Below are positions 1-9,800 of a DNA stretch of 64,000 bases, piece after piece. How positions within the stretch are numbered: position 1 is the stretch's first letter; every line of letters starts with the position of its first letter. The notes under the pieces are model-generated. The model did no database searches. It saw only the letters and a list, made by a program, of their open reading frames with translations, and was not told the DNA's origin. The position numbers and the translations under genes are program-made. The stretch is from an uncultured Siphonobacter sp. (GTDB taxonomy: Bacteria > Bacteroidota > Bacteroidia > Cytophagales > Spirosomataceae). The stretch covers positions 19,793 through 83,792 of the forward strand of contig CAJYHS010000246.1 of the NCBI GenBank assembly GCA_913774715.1, given 5' to 3'.

Positions 1-61
1 GTTTAACTCTGAGGTTAAATGAACCAACAACGAACCACCATCAACCCACAACCAAAAATAC

Positions 62-349
62 ATGCAGGTCGAAAAAGATACCCTTCATAAAATGGCCAAA
101 CTGGCCCGTTTAAGCATCATTCCTGAAGAGGAAGAAAAGCTGACTAATACCCTGAGCAGTGTATTAACCTGGATGGAACAGTTGAATGAGCTGGATACTT
201 CCAACGTAGAACCCTTGACCCACATGACGCTGGAAGTGAATGCGTTGCGGGAAGATAAAGCTCTGCAGACGATTACGCATGAGCAAGGCTTACGGAATGC
301 TCCTGAACGGGATGAAAATTACTTCCGGGTACCCAAAGTATTGGAATAA
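62..349 (+). CDS. gatC: Asp-tRNA(Asn)/Glu-tRNA(Gln) amidotransferase subunit C
   Basis: The 95-residue product has the length and layout of GatC, the small subunit that holds GatA and GatB together in the cytosolic complex that amidates Glu-tRNA(Gln) or Asp-tRNA(Asn). Visible family signs are the N-terminal helix with KMAKLARLSI, the central segment VEPLTHMT, and the C-terminal LREDK then FRVPKVLE, which in the family wraps round GatA. It stands alone here: no gatA or gatB is adjacent downstream, as is common in Bacteroidota. The next gene is convergent, with a repeat element between. The ATG follows an A-rich leader without a Shine-Dalgarno sequence. Identity is by motif and length. Confidence 0.93.
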   Translation: MQVEKDTLHKMAKLARLSIIPEEEEKLTNTLSSVLTWMEQLNELDTSNVEPLTHMTLEVNALREDKALQTITHEQGLRNAPERDENYFRVPKVLE

Positions 350-359
350 AGAAACAATT

Positions 360-432
360 GTAGAGACGCGACTTCGTCGCGTCTGGGCAGAGGCGATTTT
401 AGTACCTATGGCTGGTGAAGTCGCGTCTCTAC
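360..432. repeat. MITE-like palindromic repeat, copy A
   Basis: A 73-bp element bounded by a perfect 15-bp terminal inverted repeat (GTAGAGACGCGACTT and its complement), with a further internal hairpin GACGCGACTTCGTCGCGTC at the left end. It fills the gap between the convergent gatC and nitrilase genes, ending 3 bp before the nitrilase stop. It is homologous to the elements near 42.4 kb (reverse orientation) and 57.7 kb. The shared core is GCGTCTG followed by a GAGGCG-type block. Confidence 0.75.
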
Positions 433-434
433 AG

Positions 435-1214
435 TTAGAGAATTTGAAACCTGTCTCCATCCAGTGATACCGGAAATTTCTCTCGAAATGTGGATAACTC
501 TTCATGATTAAGAGTAAAGCTGTGGATAAAGGATTTGGATTGTGGATAACTTATCCACTCCCCTCGGGAGTTAATCAATCCAGATGCTCCCGAATGAGCC
601 AAACCGTTACCGTCTTCTCCAATGCGGTTCACACCGATTACATAGCTCTGATTCTCAATGGCTCGGGCGGTTAAGAGACTTTTCCACACGGATTCCCGAA
701 CGGCGGGCCAATTAGCAGTATAAATCAATACGTCGTACTGGTTATCCACATTTCGACTCCATACTGGAAATCGCAGGTCATAACAGATCAGCGGACAGAT
801 GTTCCAGCCTTTCCAGTTTTTGATAATCCGTCGAGTACCTGCGGTGTAGACTTCGTGCTCGTTACCCATGCGGAACAAATGCCGCTTGTCGTAATAATCA
901 TACGTTCCATCGGGCTGCATCCAGACCAGGCGGTTATAATACTTGCCATCTTCCTGCACGACAAAACTTCCCGTTACCACCGCTTGATACTGAGCAGCTA
1001 TTTGCTTCATCCAACGAGTGGTCGTCAGGTTCATGACCTCCGCCACTGGGGCCGGATTCATGGTAAAACCCGTGGTGAACATTTCGGGTAAAACGATCAG
1101 ATCCGTAGGTTCGGTTAATTCCGCAAGCATTTCTTCAAACATCGCTCGATTGGCCGTGGGGTTTTCCCAGTGCAAATCCGCCTGAACGAGGGTAACGGTT
1201 AGAGGAGCAGTCAT
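435..1214 (-). CDS. Omega-amidase / carbon-nitrogen hydrolase (nitrilase superfamily)
   Basis: A 259-residue cytosolic nitrilase-fold amidase with a complete catalytic triad: Glu44 in LPEMFTTGF, Lys110 in YDKRH and Cys144 in PLICYDLRFP. The Met-Phe-x-Thr-Gly-Phe context after the Glu and the overall length match YafV-type omega-amidases, which hydrolyse 2-oxoglutaramate or 2-oxosuccinamate, the by-products of glutamine and asparagine transamination. I chose the ATG at 1214; an upstream in-frame ATG at 1235 would add seven residues and overlap the preceding gene. The gene lies just downstream of the T9SS surface-protein gene on the same strand and may be co-transcribed with it. Substrate is inferred from the family. 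Confidence 0.86.
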   Translation of the reverse strand: MTAPLTVTLVQADLHWENPTANRAMFEEMLAELTEPTDLIVLPEMFTTGFTMNPAPVAEVMNLTTTRWMKQIAAQYQAVVTGSFVVQEDGKYYNRLVWMQPDGTYDYYDKRHLFRMGNEHEVYTAGTRRIIKNWKGWNICPLICYDLRFPVWSRNVDNQYDVLIYTANWPAVRESVWKSLLTARAIENQSYVIGVNRIGEDGNGLAHSGASGLINSRGEWISYPQSKSFIHSFTLNHEELSTFREKFPVSLDGDRFQIL

Positions 1215-1224
1215 AAAACAGAAA

Positions 1225-3606
1225 TTAATACACAATCGTTAATGAGCCACTGATCGTCGGGCGACCATTGTTAGGCTTTATGACGTAATAATAAGTCGCA
1301 ACGGGCAGTTTTTTTCCCTGGTAGGTTCCGTCAAAAGTAGTGCGATACCCTTTGGAAAGAAACAGCTCCGTACCCCAGCGATTAAAAATCTGTACTTCGG
1401 CATTGGGATAATATTCAATGCCCGGCATTTCCCAGGTATCATTCTTGCCATCGCCGTTCGGGGTAATACCGTTGGGAATGGTAATGGGTTCCCAAATGGT
1501 TACCAGAATAGCATCCTGTACTTCGCAACCCGTACTGGAGATAACTTTTAGGGTGTAACTAGTAGTCTGCGTAGGCGAGGCCGTTGGATTTTTAACAGTG
1601 GTAGAACTTAAACCTGTAGGGGGCGTCCATTCAAAAGACAAATTATCATCACACTGAGGCTGAAGAACGATGGATTCTCCCCGGACAATACCGACTTCTT
1701 CCGGCAAGTTCAACCAGGGAGCGGGAGACACAACAGCCGTTTGCTGGGCTGTAGCTTTACATCCATAGGCATTGGTAACCGTATACGTAACAGGGAATGA
1801 ACCTACACCTGCCTGTGAGGGATCAAATTCGTTACCTACTACGCCACGACCGGAAAAGACACCTCCAGCGGGTGTTCCTACTAGTGTAAGTTTAGTTACA
1901 TTACTTTGACATATGGGGGGGATGGGTTGTAGAGTTGCCGTAGCTTCCGGATTCAGACTGGCATCAAAAGCTGTAGATATAGCCGAGCAGGAACCCACGT
2001 TTACTTCGAACGTATAACGCCCGGAAGCTTTCACGACGTACCGATTTTGAGTTGCTCCAGCAATAGGTTGCCCATTCAAGAACCATTGATAGGTATAACC
2101 CGTACCCGAAGCTGCAACGAGAGCTACCGAATCTGAAGCACAAAATTGGCCTGAACTGGGCAGGGAAATGAATTCTGCTTTCGGAGTAGGATAGATTTCC
2201 ACCTGTTTTGACAGTGTGTAGGTACAAAAATCATCCAGATTCTGAACACGAACCGCATACAAGCCTGATTGGGTAACGGGAATCGAAGAGCTGGTTTGAG
2301 AAAGAGTCTGCCCATCCTTCGACCAGGAATAACTGTAATTACCTGTCGCTGTTGAAAGTGTAATTTGTTGGGACTCGCAGGCGGGTAAGGGAACATTGGA
2401 AATAATTTCCGGTCCAGCTCCCGTTTTTAACGTTACCCGTACCGATTCCGAAGTTTTAGAAGCCGAGCAAACCGTAGTGGAGCTAATCACCACCTGATAC
2501 ACGCCCGGCGAGTTAACCTGGTAGGTATAGGTAGTGGCTCCGGGAATATTAATACCGTCTTTTTGCCACTGATACGCCGCATCGGCAATTTGCTGAACGG
2601 ATAAATCCAGAAAACCTTTTTCACACACTTCCAGCTCTTTCACGGGCCTGGCAGGATCATCCTTGAGCGTAATGACAGGATCGGGCAGGCTATTATCGGG
2701 ACAATCCACCACAAGTAATTGAAAATCTCTGCGGACGGATCCAATTTTTTGGCCGTTTCGGTATTCATCGACCTGCACAGTAAAGGCAAATAGTCCTCGT
2801 TGACTAGCAGTAACACTTAAAACCCCCGTGACGGGATCCACCCGTAAAGCCGGATTTCCAGGAATAGCAAGATTTTCATTGAAACCGCCCGCCCATTGAA
2901 CGGGAGGATAGGGACTGGACTGGGGAACCGAAGGGTTAGGCATTGCTGCCGTGGAGTAACCCATGGCAGGCGTTACCAGTGAATAACGCAACTCATCGCC
3001 ATCGGCATCGGTAGCTCCGAAGTTGAGAGTAAAAGGCTTGTTAACGCAAATATATTCTCCGTTGGGGTGAGCAAAAATGGGAGATGAATTCAGAAAGGGC
3101 TGTCCATTAGCTAGCAAAGCCGGAAATTCCATATAAAACACCATCCCAGATCGACCCGGAGCCGTAATGTTGTCTGTAGCAGTATTACGACAACAGCGTT
3201 CCAGGGCAATGTAATACCCTTGAGGATCACTATAATTAGCTGGAGATAAGTCGATGGATGCCGCATACCGAACAATGGAAGTTTTCAGTCCACGAGCTTC
3301 GGCACAACTGGGATTGGAGTATTGAAGAGGCGTAATGGACTCCTGATAAAGCCGGATATTTCCATTAAACGCGTTCATTCGCTGGTTATCACTTTTGCGA
3401 AAAATAGAAACTACGAACGAAGCTTCTTTACCCGTATTGCTACCTCCAATCTCATCAAAATACAGATTCACATAAAGATTGTATTTTCCCGGTAGGTTAC
3501 CCGTAGCGACCATTTCGAAGTTACCCCCTACAATGTGGTTCGCCCGGCTGCTGAAGGCGACCAGAATCAATGAACTATAAAAGAGAAGGGTAAAAAAGTG
3601 TTTCAT
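1225..3606 (-). CDS. Secreted surface protein with gliding-motility-type (T9SS type B) C-terminal domain
   Basis: A 793-residue protein with an N-terminal Sec signal peptide (about residues 1-23). It has a region rich in Tyr/Asn/Gly, several Ig/PKD-like beta domains (about residues 330-700, with repeated Tyr-x-Trp motifs such as AYQWQKDG, YSWSKDG and YTYQWFLNG), and a C-terminal domain with ITPNGDGKNDTW and FNRWG. The last two motifs are the hallmark of the CHU/gliding C-terminal domain that directs export by the type IX secretion system. The protein is therefore expected on the cell surface or released; its molecular role is unknown. Paired Cys residues suggest disulfides outside the cell. 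It precedes the nitrilase gene on the same strand by 10 bp. Confidence 0.85.
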   Translation of the reverse strand: MKHFFTLLFYSSLILVAFSSRANHIVGGNFEMVATGNLPGKYNLYVNLYFDEIGGSNTGKEASFVVSIFRKSDNQRMNAFNGNIRLYQESITPLQYSNPSCAEARGLKTSIVRYAASIDLSPANYSDPQGYYIALERCCRNTATDNITAPGRSGMVFYMEFPALLANGQPFLNSSPIFAHPNGEYICVNKPFTLNFGATDADGDELRYSLVTPAMGYSTAAMPNPSVPQSSPYPPVQWAGGFNENLAIPGNPALRVDPVTGVLSVTASQRGLFAFTVQVDEYRNGQKIGSVRRDFQLLVVDCPDNSLPDPVITLKDDPARPVKELEVCEKGFLDLSVQQIADAAYQWQKDGINIPGATTYTYQVNSPGVYQVVISSTTVCSASKTSESVRVTLKTGAGPEIISNVPLPACESQQITLSTATGNYSYSWSKDGQTLSQTSSSIPVTQSGLYAVRVQNLDDFCTYTLSKQVEIYPTPKAEFISLPSSGQFCASDSVALVAASGTGYTYQWFLNGQPIAGATQNRYVVKASGRYTFEVNVGSCSAISTAFDASLNPEATATLQPIPPICQSNVTKLTLVGTPAGGVFSGRGVVGNEFDPSQAGVGSFPVTYTVTNAYGCKATAQQTAVVSPAPWLNLPEEVGIVRGESIVLQPQCDDNLSFEWTPPTGLSSTTVKNPTASPTQTTSYTLKVISSTGCEVQDAILVTIWEPITIPNGITPNGDGKNDTWEMPGIEYYPNAEVQIFNRWGTELFLSKGYRTTFDGTYQGKKLPVATYYYVIKPNNGRPTISGSLTIVY

Positions 3607-3778
3607 ACGTCCGGATTCAAAACAACGTATCAGGAGAACGTCATCTGACCATCCTTCATTTTGCTGAAGAAGTGCTTTTCAGTAAATATCCAGTACGAAG
3701 TTACCACGATAGAGTAGCTAATCTTGCATGAAATCGAAGGAGAATGGGCAGGATACGCATAAAAGCCAATCCAAATTG

Positions 3779-3786
3779 TATTTTTG
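3779..3786 (+). promoter_or_regulatory. Candidate -7 element upstream of recG
   Basis: TATTTTTG matches the Bacteroidota -7 consensus TAnnTTTG and lies 70 bp before the recG start. No good -33 TTTG is seen at the usual spacing, so support is partial. Confidence 0.3.
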
Positions 3787-3856
3787 TATAAGGTAGAAAA
3801 AAGCATATTTGGTGCATTGAGCATCAGATCTGAAGGGAGACGACGACGATTATCTT

Positions 3857-5959
3857 ATGGAGCGAACAACGAATTTTTTTGATACCAAGATTGAATTTCT
3901 GAAAGGGGTAGGTCCACAAAAAGGGGCTTTACTGAATACAGAACTGAATATATTTACCTTCGGCGATCTTTTACAGCATTATCCCTTTCGTTACGAGGAC
4001 CGCACTCGTTTTTACCGTATTTCGGAATTGCAGGAAGACTTACCCGGTGCCCAGATTAAAGGCCGCCTACGAAATTGGGAAGTCATTGGTGAGGGACACA
4101 AAGCCCGGCTGGTGGCTCAGTTCAGCGACGGATCAGGAACTATGGAACTGGCCTGGTTTCAGGGCATTTCCTTCATGGAAAAATCCCTGCTTCGCGATGG
4201 GCAGTACGTAATTTATGGTAAGCCGACGAGCTTCAACGGTAAATTCCAGATGGTGCATCCCGAAATGGAAGTACTGACGGCAGAAAACGAAAAAGGTGGT
4301 CACTGGCAGCCCGTCTACAACCTCACGGAGAAACTTCGTAAACGTTACGTTGATGCCAAAGCCATTGCCAAATGGCAACGACAGATTCTTGAATTAGCTG
4401 GATCCAGTATTCGGGAAACCTTACCGCCCTTTTTGATTGAAAAATACCGTTTAGCTTCGAAAATTCAGGCCTTATGGGGAATCCACGTGCCCGGTAACGA
4501 GCAGCACATCCACCAGGCCAAACGCCGACTGAAATTCGAAGAGTTATTTTACAATCAGTTAAGGTTAATAAAACAGAAAATCCTGCGTCGCACAGAATAT
4601 CCCGGTCAGGTTTTCTCTGGAACTCAATTGATTCGTGAATTCTATGATGCTCATTTACCCTTTGATCTGACCGGAGCTCAAAAGCGGGTAATTCGTGAGA
4701 TTTTTGAAGATATGCGGTCAGGTAAGCAAATGAACCGACTTTTGCAGGGGGACGTAGGTTCAGGGAAAACAATTGTCGCGTTCATCTGTATGCTACTAGC
4801 CATTGAAAATGGAGCTCAGGCTTGCTTAATGGCACCAACAGAAATTCTGGCGGATCAGCACTTTAAAGGATTATTACCTTTCGCTGAAGCTATGGGACTT
4901 GGAATGGGTAAATTAACCGGATCAACCCCTAAAAAAGAACGGAAAGTTTTGCACGAAGGCTTGCTGGACGGCTCGATACAGATTGTAGTAGGAACACATG
5001 CTTTACTCGAAGATATTGTTCAGTTCAAGAATTTGGGTTTAGTTGTTATTGATGAACAGCACCGTTTCGGCGTGGCTCAGCGGGCCAAGCTCTGGCAGAA
5101 AAATGAAGTCGTGTATCCTCACATTCTGGTAATGACGGCTACGCCCATTCCCCGGACGCTGGCAATGACTTTATACGGTGATCTGGATTTGTCACAAATT
5201 GATGAGTTACCCCCTGGCAGAAAGCCCATCGTTACCCGCTGGAAATCCGATCAGCACCGGCTGGAAGTCTTTGGCTTTGTGCGGAATGAGCTACAGAAAG
5301 GGCGGCAGGTCTATATCGTATATCCCTTGATTGAAGAATCTGAAAAGCTGGATTTCAAGGATTTGATGGATGGCTTTGAAAGCGTCAGCCGTGCCTTCCC
5401 AGATTACCAGATCAGTATCGTACACGGCAAAATGCCCGCCAAGGATAAGGATTTTGAAATGCAACGGTTCATTGCCCGGGAAACGATGATTATGGTGGCC
5501 ACGACCGTAATCGAAGTAGGGGTCAACGTGCCCAATGCTTCGGTTATGATTATTGAAAGTGCTGAACGTTTTGGCCTTTCACAATTGCACCAGCTTCGAG
5601 GCCGCGTGGGCCGGGGGGCTGATCAGAGTTACTGTATTCTGATGACGGGCCTGAAACTCAGCACCGAAACCCGTACACGAATGAAGGTAATGACCGAAAC
5701 CAACGACGGCTTCGTCATTGCTGATACCGACTTACGCCTTCGCGGCCCCGGTGATATGGCCGGAACCCAGCAAAGCGGCGTAGTAGATTTATTACTGGCC
5801 GATTTATCCAAAGACGGCGAAATACTGAAGGCAGCCCGAGAGTCGGCTCAGGAAATCTTGAACGAAGATCCCGAATTGGTGCTACCCCAGAATCAGGCCA
5901 TCCGTGGGCAGCTGACTCATTTACGGGAAAATGAAAGTAACTGGGCGAGAATTAGTTAA
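3857..5959 (+). CDS. recG: ATP-dependent DNA helicase RecG
   Basis: A 700-residue RecG, the superfamily 2 helicase that regresses stalled forks and branch-migrates Holliday junctions. Visible in order are the N-terminal wedge/OB region (about 60-150), the Walker A box GDVGSGKT (298-305), the family-specific DEQH box (399-402, followed by RFGVAQR), the TATPIPRT motif, and the C-terminal helicase lobe with QLRGRVGRG. The length fits the family (about 680-700). It is monocistronic or leads the short toxin-antitoxin pair 70 bp downstream. No missing motif was seen. Confidence 0.96.
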   Translation: MERTTNFFDTKIEFLKGVGPQKGALLNTELNIFTFGDLLQHYPFRYEDRTRFYRISELQEDLPGAQIKGRLRNWEVIGEGHKARLVAQFSDGSGTMELAWFQGISFMEKSLLRDGQYVIYGKPTSFNGKFQMVHPEMEVLTAENEKGGHWQPVYNLTEKLRKRYVDAKAIAKWQRQILELAGSSIRETLPPFLIEKYRLASKIQALWGIHVPGNEQHIHQAKRRLKFEELFYNQLRLIKQKILRRTEYPGQVFSGTQLIREFYDAHLPFDLTGAQKRVIREIFEDMRSGKQMNRLLQGDVGSGKTIVAFICMLLAIENGAQACLMAPTEILADQHFKGLLPFAEAMGLGMGKLTGSTPKKERKVLHEGLLDGSIQIVVGTHALLEDIVQFKNLGLVVIDEQHRFGVAQRAKLWQKNEVVYPHILVMTATPIPRTLAMTLYGDLDLSQIDELPPGRKPIVTRWKSDQHRLEVFGFVRNELQKGRQVYIVYPLIEESEKLDFKDLMDGFESVSRAFPDYQISIVHGKMPAKDKDFEMQRFIARETMIMVATTVIEVGVNVPNASVMIIESAERFGLSQLHQLRGRVGRGADQSYCILMTGLKLSTETRTRMKVMTETNDGFVIADTDLRLRGPGDMAGTQQSGVVDLLLADLSKDGEILKAARESAQEILNEDPELVLPQNQAIRGQLTHLRENESNWARIS

Positions 5960-6029
5960 CGGAACTGTTTATAAATTAAAAAAGGTTTGTTAGGGTAGAG
6001 AGTTGTAATTCTTAAACATTACGAATGTT

Positions 6030-6227
6030 ATGGGGGCAGAAAAATTAACATCATTACAACTGGAACTTTTAAAAGTCTATTCGTTTCAGCCATCAGAAAA
6101 AGACTTGAGAGCCGTTCAGAAAATGCTTTCAACCTATTTTTCTGACAAAATGATAAGTAAGATCGACGAGGCCGTTGAAGAAAAAGAAATAACGGAAGAA
6201 GATTTGGATCGCTGGCTCAATGAATAG
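6030..6227 (+). CDS. Small putative antitoxin of a PIN-type toxin-antitoxin pair
   Basis: A 65-residue, charged, helical protein whose C-terminal half is very acidic (IDEAVEEKEITEEDLDRWLNE is the tail). I recognise no DNA-binding motif. Its call as antitoxin rests on context: its stop overlaps the start of a PIN-domain toxin reading frame by 8 bp (ATGAATAG), the usual translationally coupled antitoxin-toxin order. A short neutralising protein with an acidic tail is consistent with that. It lies 70 bp after recG and has no recognisable promoter of its own. The family is not recognised, so the function is inferred. Confidence 0.55.
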   Translation: MGAEKLTSLQLELLKVYSFQPSEKDLRAVQKMLSTYFSDKMISKIDEAVEEKEITEEDLDRWLNE

Positions 6228-6647
6228 GTACCGATTTGTACTTGATACTATGTTTTTCTGGTATCATTAGCTTCAAAATACAAGTATCACTGGATTTATC
6301 AGGCAATCATAAATGATAAGTTCGATCTGTGTGTATCAACAGAAATACTGCTGGAATATGAAGAAATCGTAGCTAGTCGATACGGACTAGAGCGTACAGA
6401 AGTAATACTCCGATACTTGTTATTACTACCTAACGTTCACTTAATTGAACCTAGTTACGTATGGGAATTGATCAAGACTGATCCAGATGATAATAAATTT
6501 ATTGATTGTTATATCGCAGGGTCAGCGGATGCCTTAGTAGGTAATGATAAGCATTTTGACATCTTACGTCAGATTAACTTTCCAATGGTGAAGGTATTGA
6601 AATACGAAGCATTTGAAAGTCTTTATAAAGATGAATTTTCTGCTTAG
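6220..6647 (+). pseudogene. PIN-domain toxin, frameshifted just after the first catalytic Asp
   Basis: Reading from the ATG at 6220 gives MNRYRFVLDT and then runs into a stop within seven codons. Adding one base at about 6250 restores an open frame to the stop at 6645-6647. The joined product is about 142 residues and reads like a PIN-family toxin: VLDTN at the first acidic position, a middle CVSTEILLEYEEI segment (second acid), and then DPDDNKFIDCYIAG (third and fourth acids). PIN proteins are Mg-dependent RNases. The Asn of the DTN motif falls exactly at the missing base (ACTATG where ACTAATG is expected). It is either a disabled toxin or a one-base sequencing error. Confidence 0.78.
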
Positions 6648-6847
6648 ATGTCAGGTCTTTCCCATATCTGCATTGCTATTATTTCCACTGGAATACACAA
6701 TCCTGAAAGCCACTAAAGCTCATCCGTATCTTTTCTCGGTTGAATCGCCTATTTTTGTGAATCTATAGTCTTCTCAATAAAGATGGGAACGAAGTAATCA
6801 GCTGAAAATGTTGATCCTTTGCACTTGTCTTTTGTTTCCATACCATT

Positions 6848-9800
6848 ATGAATTTCCCCGAATACAAAAACCTCGATTATGCCGCCGTTGCCGACGAAAT
6901 CCGGCAGTTCTGGAAAGAGAACCGGATTTTCGAGCAATCCATTGAACTGCGGGAAGGAAAGCCCAGCTTTACATTTTATGAAGGACCGCCGTCGGCCAAT
7001 GGCACGCCGGGTATCCACCACGTGATGGCTCGTTCCATCAAAGATATTTTCTGCCGGTATCAGACGCTCAAAGGTCGTCAGGTTAAGCGGAAAGGGGGCT
7101 GGGATACGCACGGTCTGCCCATCGAATTACAGGTGGAAAAAGAGCTGGGTATTACGAAAGAAGACATTGGTAAGAAAATCAGTGTAGAGGAATACAACCG
7201 TAAATGCCGGGAAACCGTCATGCGATATACCGATCAATGGAATGACCTGACTGAAAAGATGGGTTATTGGGTTGATCTGGACAGTCCTTACGTAACCTAC
7301 CATAACGAATACATTGAAAGTGTCTGGCATTTGCTCAAGCGTTTGCACGAGCAGGGCTTGCTCTATAAAGGCTATACGATTCAGCCTTACTCGCCCGCGG
7401 CGGGAACGGGACTGAGTTCGCACGAGCTGAACCAGCCGGGTACGTACAAGGAAATCAAAGACGTATCCATCGTAGCTCAGTTTAAAGTAAAATTGACGGG
7501 CAAGTCGGGTTATTTATTCGATGCCGCCGACAGCGATAACATCTACATCCTGGCCTGGACCACTACGCCCTGGACGCTGCCTTCTAACTCGGCTTTGACC
7601 GTTGGGAAAAACATTAGCTATCAGCTCATCCAAACCTATAACCCGTATACGCACTTACCCGTAAACGTGGTGTGTGCGAAAGATCGGGTAGGAGCTTATT
7701 TTCCCGAAAAAGGAAGGGATGGCGATTTACTAGCCTATCAGGCTGGGGATAAATTAATTCCCTGGAAAGTCCTGATGGATCTGAAGGGCGAACACCTCGA
7801 AGGTATTGAGTACGAACAGTTAATGCCTTACGTGCAACCTGAAGCTCCGGCGTTCCGGGTGATCTTGGGTGATTTCGTGACGACGGAAGACGGTACGGGT
7901 GTGGTTCATACAGCTCCTACCTTCGGAGCGGACGATTTCCGGGTAGCCCAGCAGAACGGCATTCCGGCAATTATGGTTAAGGACGAGTCCGGAAAAGAGG
8001 TTCCTTTAGTAGATAAACGCGGTCGTTTTGTCAAAGAAGTAAGCGACTTCGCTGAAGAGTTTGTGAAGGAACAGTACTTATCGGATGAACAAAAGGAAAC
8101 CGAACGCGAAAAGCAAAGCCGGGACAAATACCTTTCAGTAGATGAACGTATTGGAATCTTACTGAAAACGGAGAATAAAGCATTCAACGTTCAGAAGTTT
8201 GATCACAGCTATCCTCACTGCTGGCGGACGGACAAACCTGTTTTATATTATCCATTAGATAGCTGGTTTATCCGGACTACGGCTAAAAAAGACGAGCTGG
8301 TCGCTTTAAATAAAACGATCAACTGGAAACCCGAAAGCACAGGAACGGGTCGTTTTGGTAACTGGCTGGAAAATCTGGTGGACTGGAACTTAAGCCGTAG
8401 TCGTTACTGGGGAACGCCCCTGCCGATCTGGCGGAGTGAAGACGGCGAAGAAGTGTGCATTGGCTCGATTGAAGAGCTGAAAGCGGCTTTAACGAATGCC
8501 TTATCAAGTCCGGCTCTGACTGCCGAGCAGAAGGCATCCAACGAAAGTTACCTGGCAAAGGTCGGTACGGGAGAGTTTGATTTACACCGTCCTTACGTCG
8601 ATGATATTTACTTCGTTTCGGTTTCGGGTAAAGTAATGAAGCGGGAATTGGACCTGATTGACGTTTGGTTCGACTCAGGTGCCATGCCTTATGCTCAGTG
8701 GCATTACCCATTCGAGAATAAAGATATTTTTGAAAAAAGTTACCCTGCTGATTTTATCTCCGAAGGAGTCGATCAGACGCGGGGCTGGTTCTTTACCCTG
8801 CACGCCATTTCAGGCATGCTGAATAATTCAGTAGCTTTCAAAAACGTCGTTTCGACGGGCCTGGTGCTGGATAAAGATGGCGAGAAAATGTCCAAGCGGA
8901 AAGGCAATGTTATCAATCCGTTCGAGGCTCTGGGTAAATACGGTACTGACCCGATTCGCTGGTACATGATCACCAACTCAAACCCCTGGGATAACCTGCG
9001 GTTTAATCTGGAAGGTGGCGTTACGGAAGTGCGTAATAAGTTTTTTGGTACCCTGACGAATACCTACAATTTCTTCGCTCTGTACGCGAATCTGGATGGA
9101 TACACGTTGGATGAAGCTAACCGCGTGCCTTACGAGCAGTTAAGTGAAATGGATCGCTGGATTCTTTCGAAACTGAATTCGCTCATTAAGGATGTCGATG
9201 GTTTCTACGACGATTACGAACCTACCAAAGCCGGACGGGCGATCCAGGATTTCGTGTCCGATCACTTGTCGAACTGGTATGTGCGTCTGTCACGCCGACG
9301 TTTCTGGAAAGGTGAATTAACAACCGATAAACGGGCTGCGTTTGAAACCTTGCAGGAATGTCTGCTAAAAGTAGCTCAGCTGATGTCACCGATTGCTCCT
9401 TTCTATTCCGACTGGTTATACCGAAATCTGACGGTTGGTAATCGGGACGCCGTAGTCGCTTCCGTTCACCTGACGGACTTACAGGCAGCCAATCAGAACT
9501 ACATTGATCCCGAATTGGAAGCTTCCATGGAGCTGGCCCAGCGGGTTTCTTCGCTGGTTCACTCGATTAGGAAAGTGAATAAAATCAAAGTACGTCAGCC
9601 GCTTTCGCGGGTGCTGGTACCGGTACTCAACGAGTATACCAAACAGCGTCTGGCCCGTGTGGAAGAGCTAATCAAGGCCGAAGTAAACGTCAAAGCAGTA
9701 GAACTACTGGATGATGCTTCGGGCGTACTGAATAAAAAGGTGAAGCCTAACTTCAAAGCTTTGGGTCCCAAGTTTGGACCGAAGATGAAGGAAGTAGCGG

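Noticed and set aside
1..61. Short inverted repeat TTTAACTC/GAGGTTAAA at the left edge
   Set aside because: Possibly part of a terminator of a gene outside the window; too little sequence to judge.
3630..3824. A 64-codon minus-strand frame upstream of the T9SS protein
   Set aside because: No motif, no codon bias and it covers the recG promoter candidate; likely chance.
4323..4772. A 149-codon minus-strand frame inside recG
   Set aside because: Antisense shadow of a well-supported gene.
6648..6847. Possible T-box or leader before ileS
   Set aside because: No stem I, no T-box core sequence (TGGNACCGCG) and the lineage rarely uses T-boxes.
8319..8711. A 130-codon minus-strand frame inside ileS
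   Set aside because: Antisense shadow of the synthetase coding sequence.
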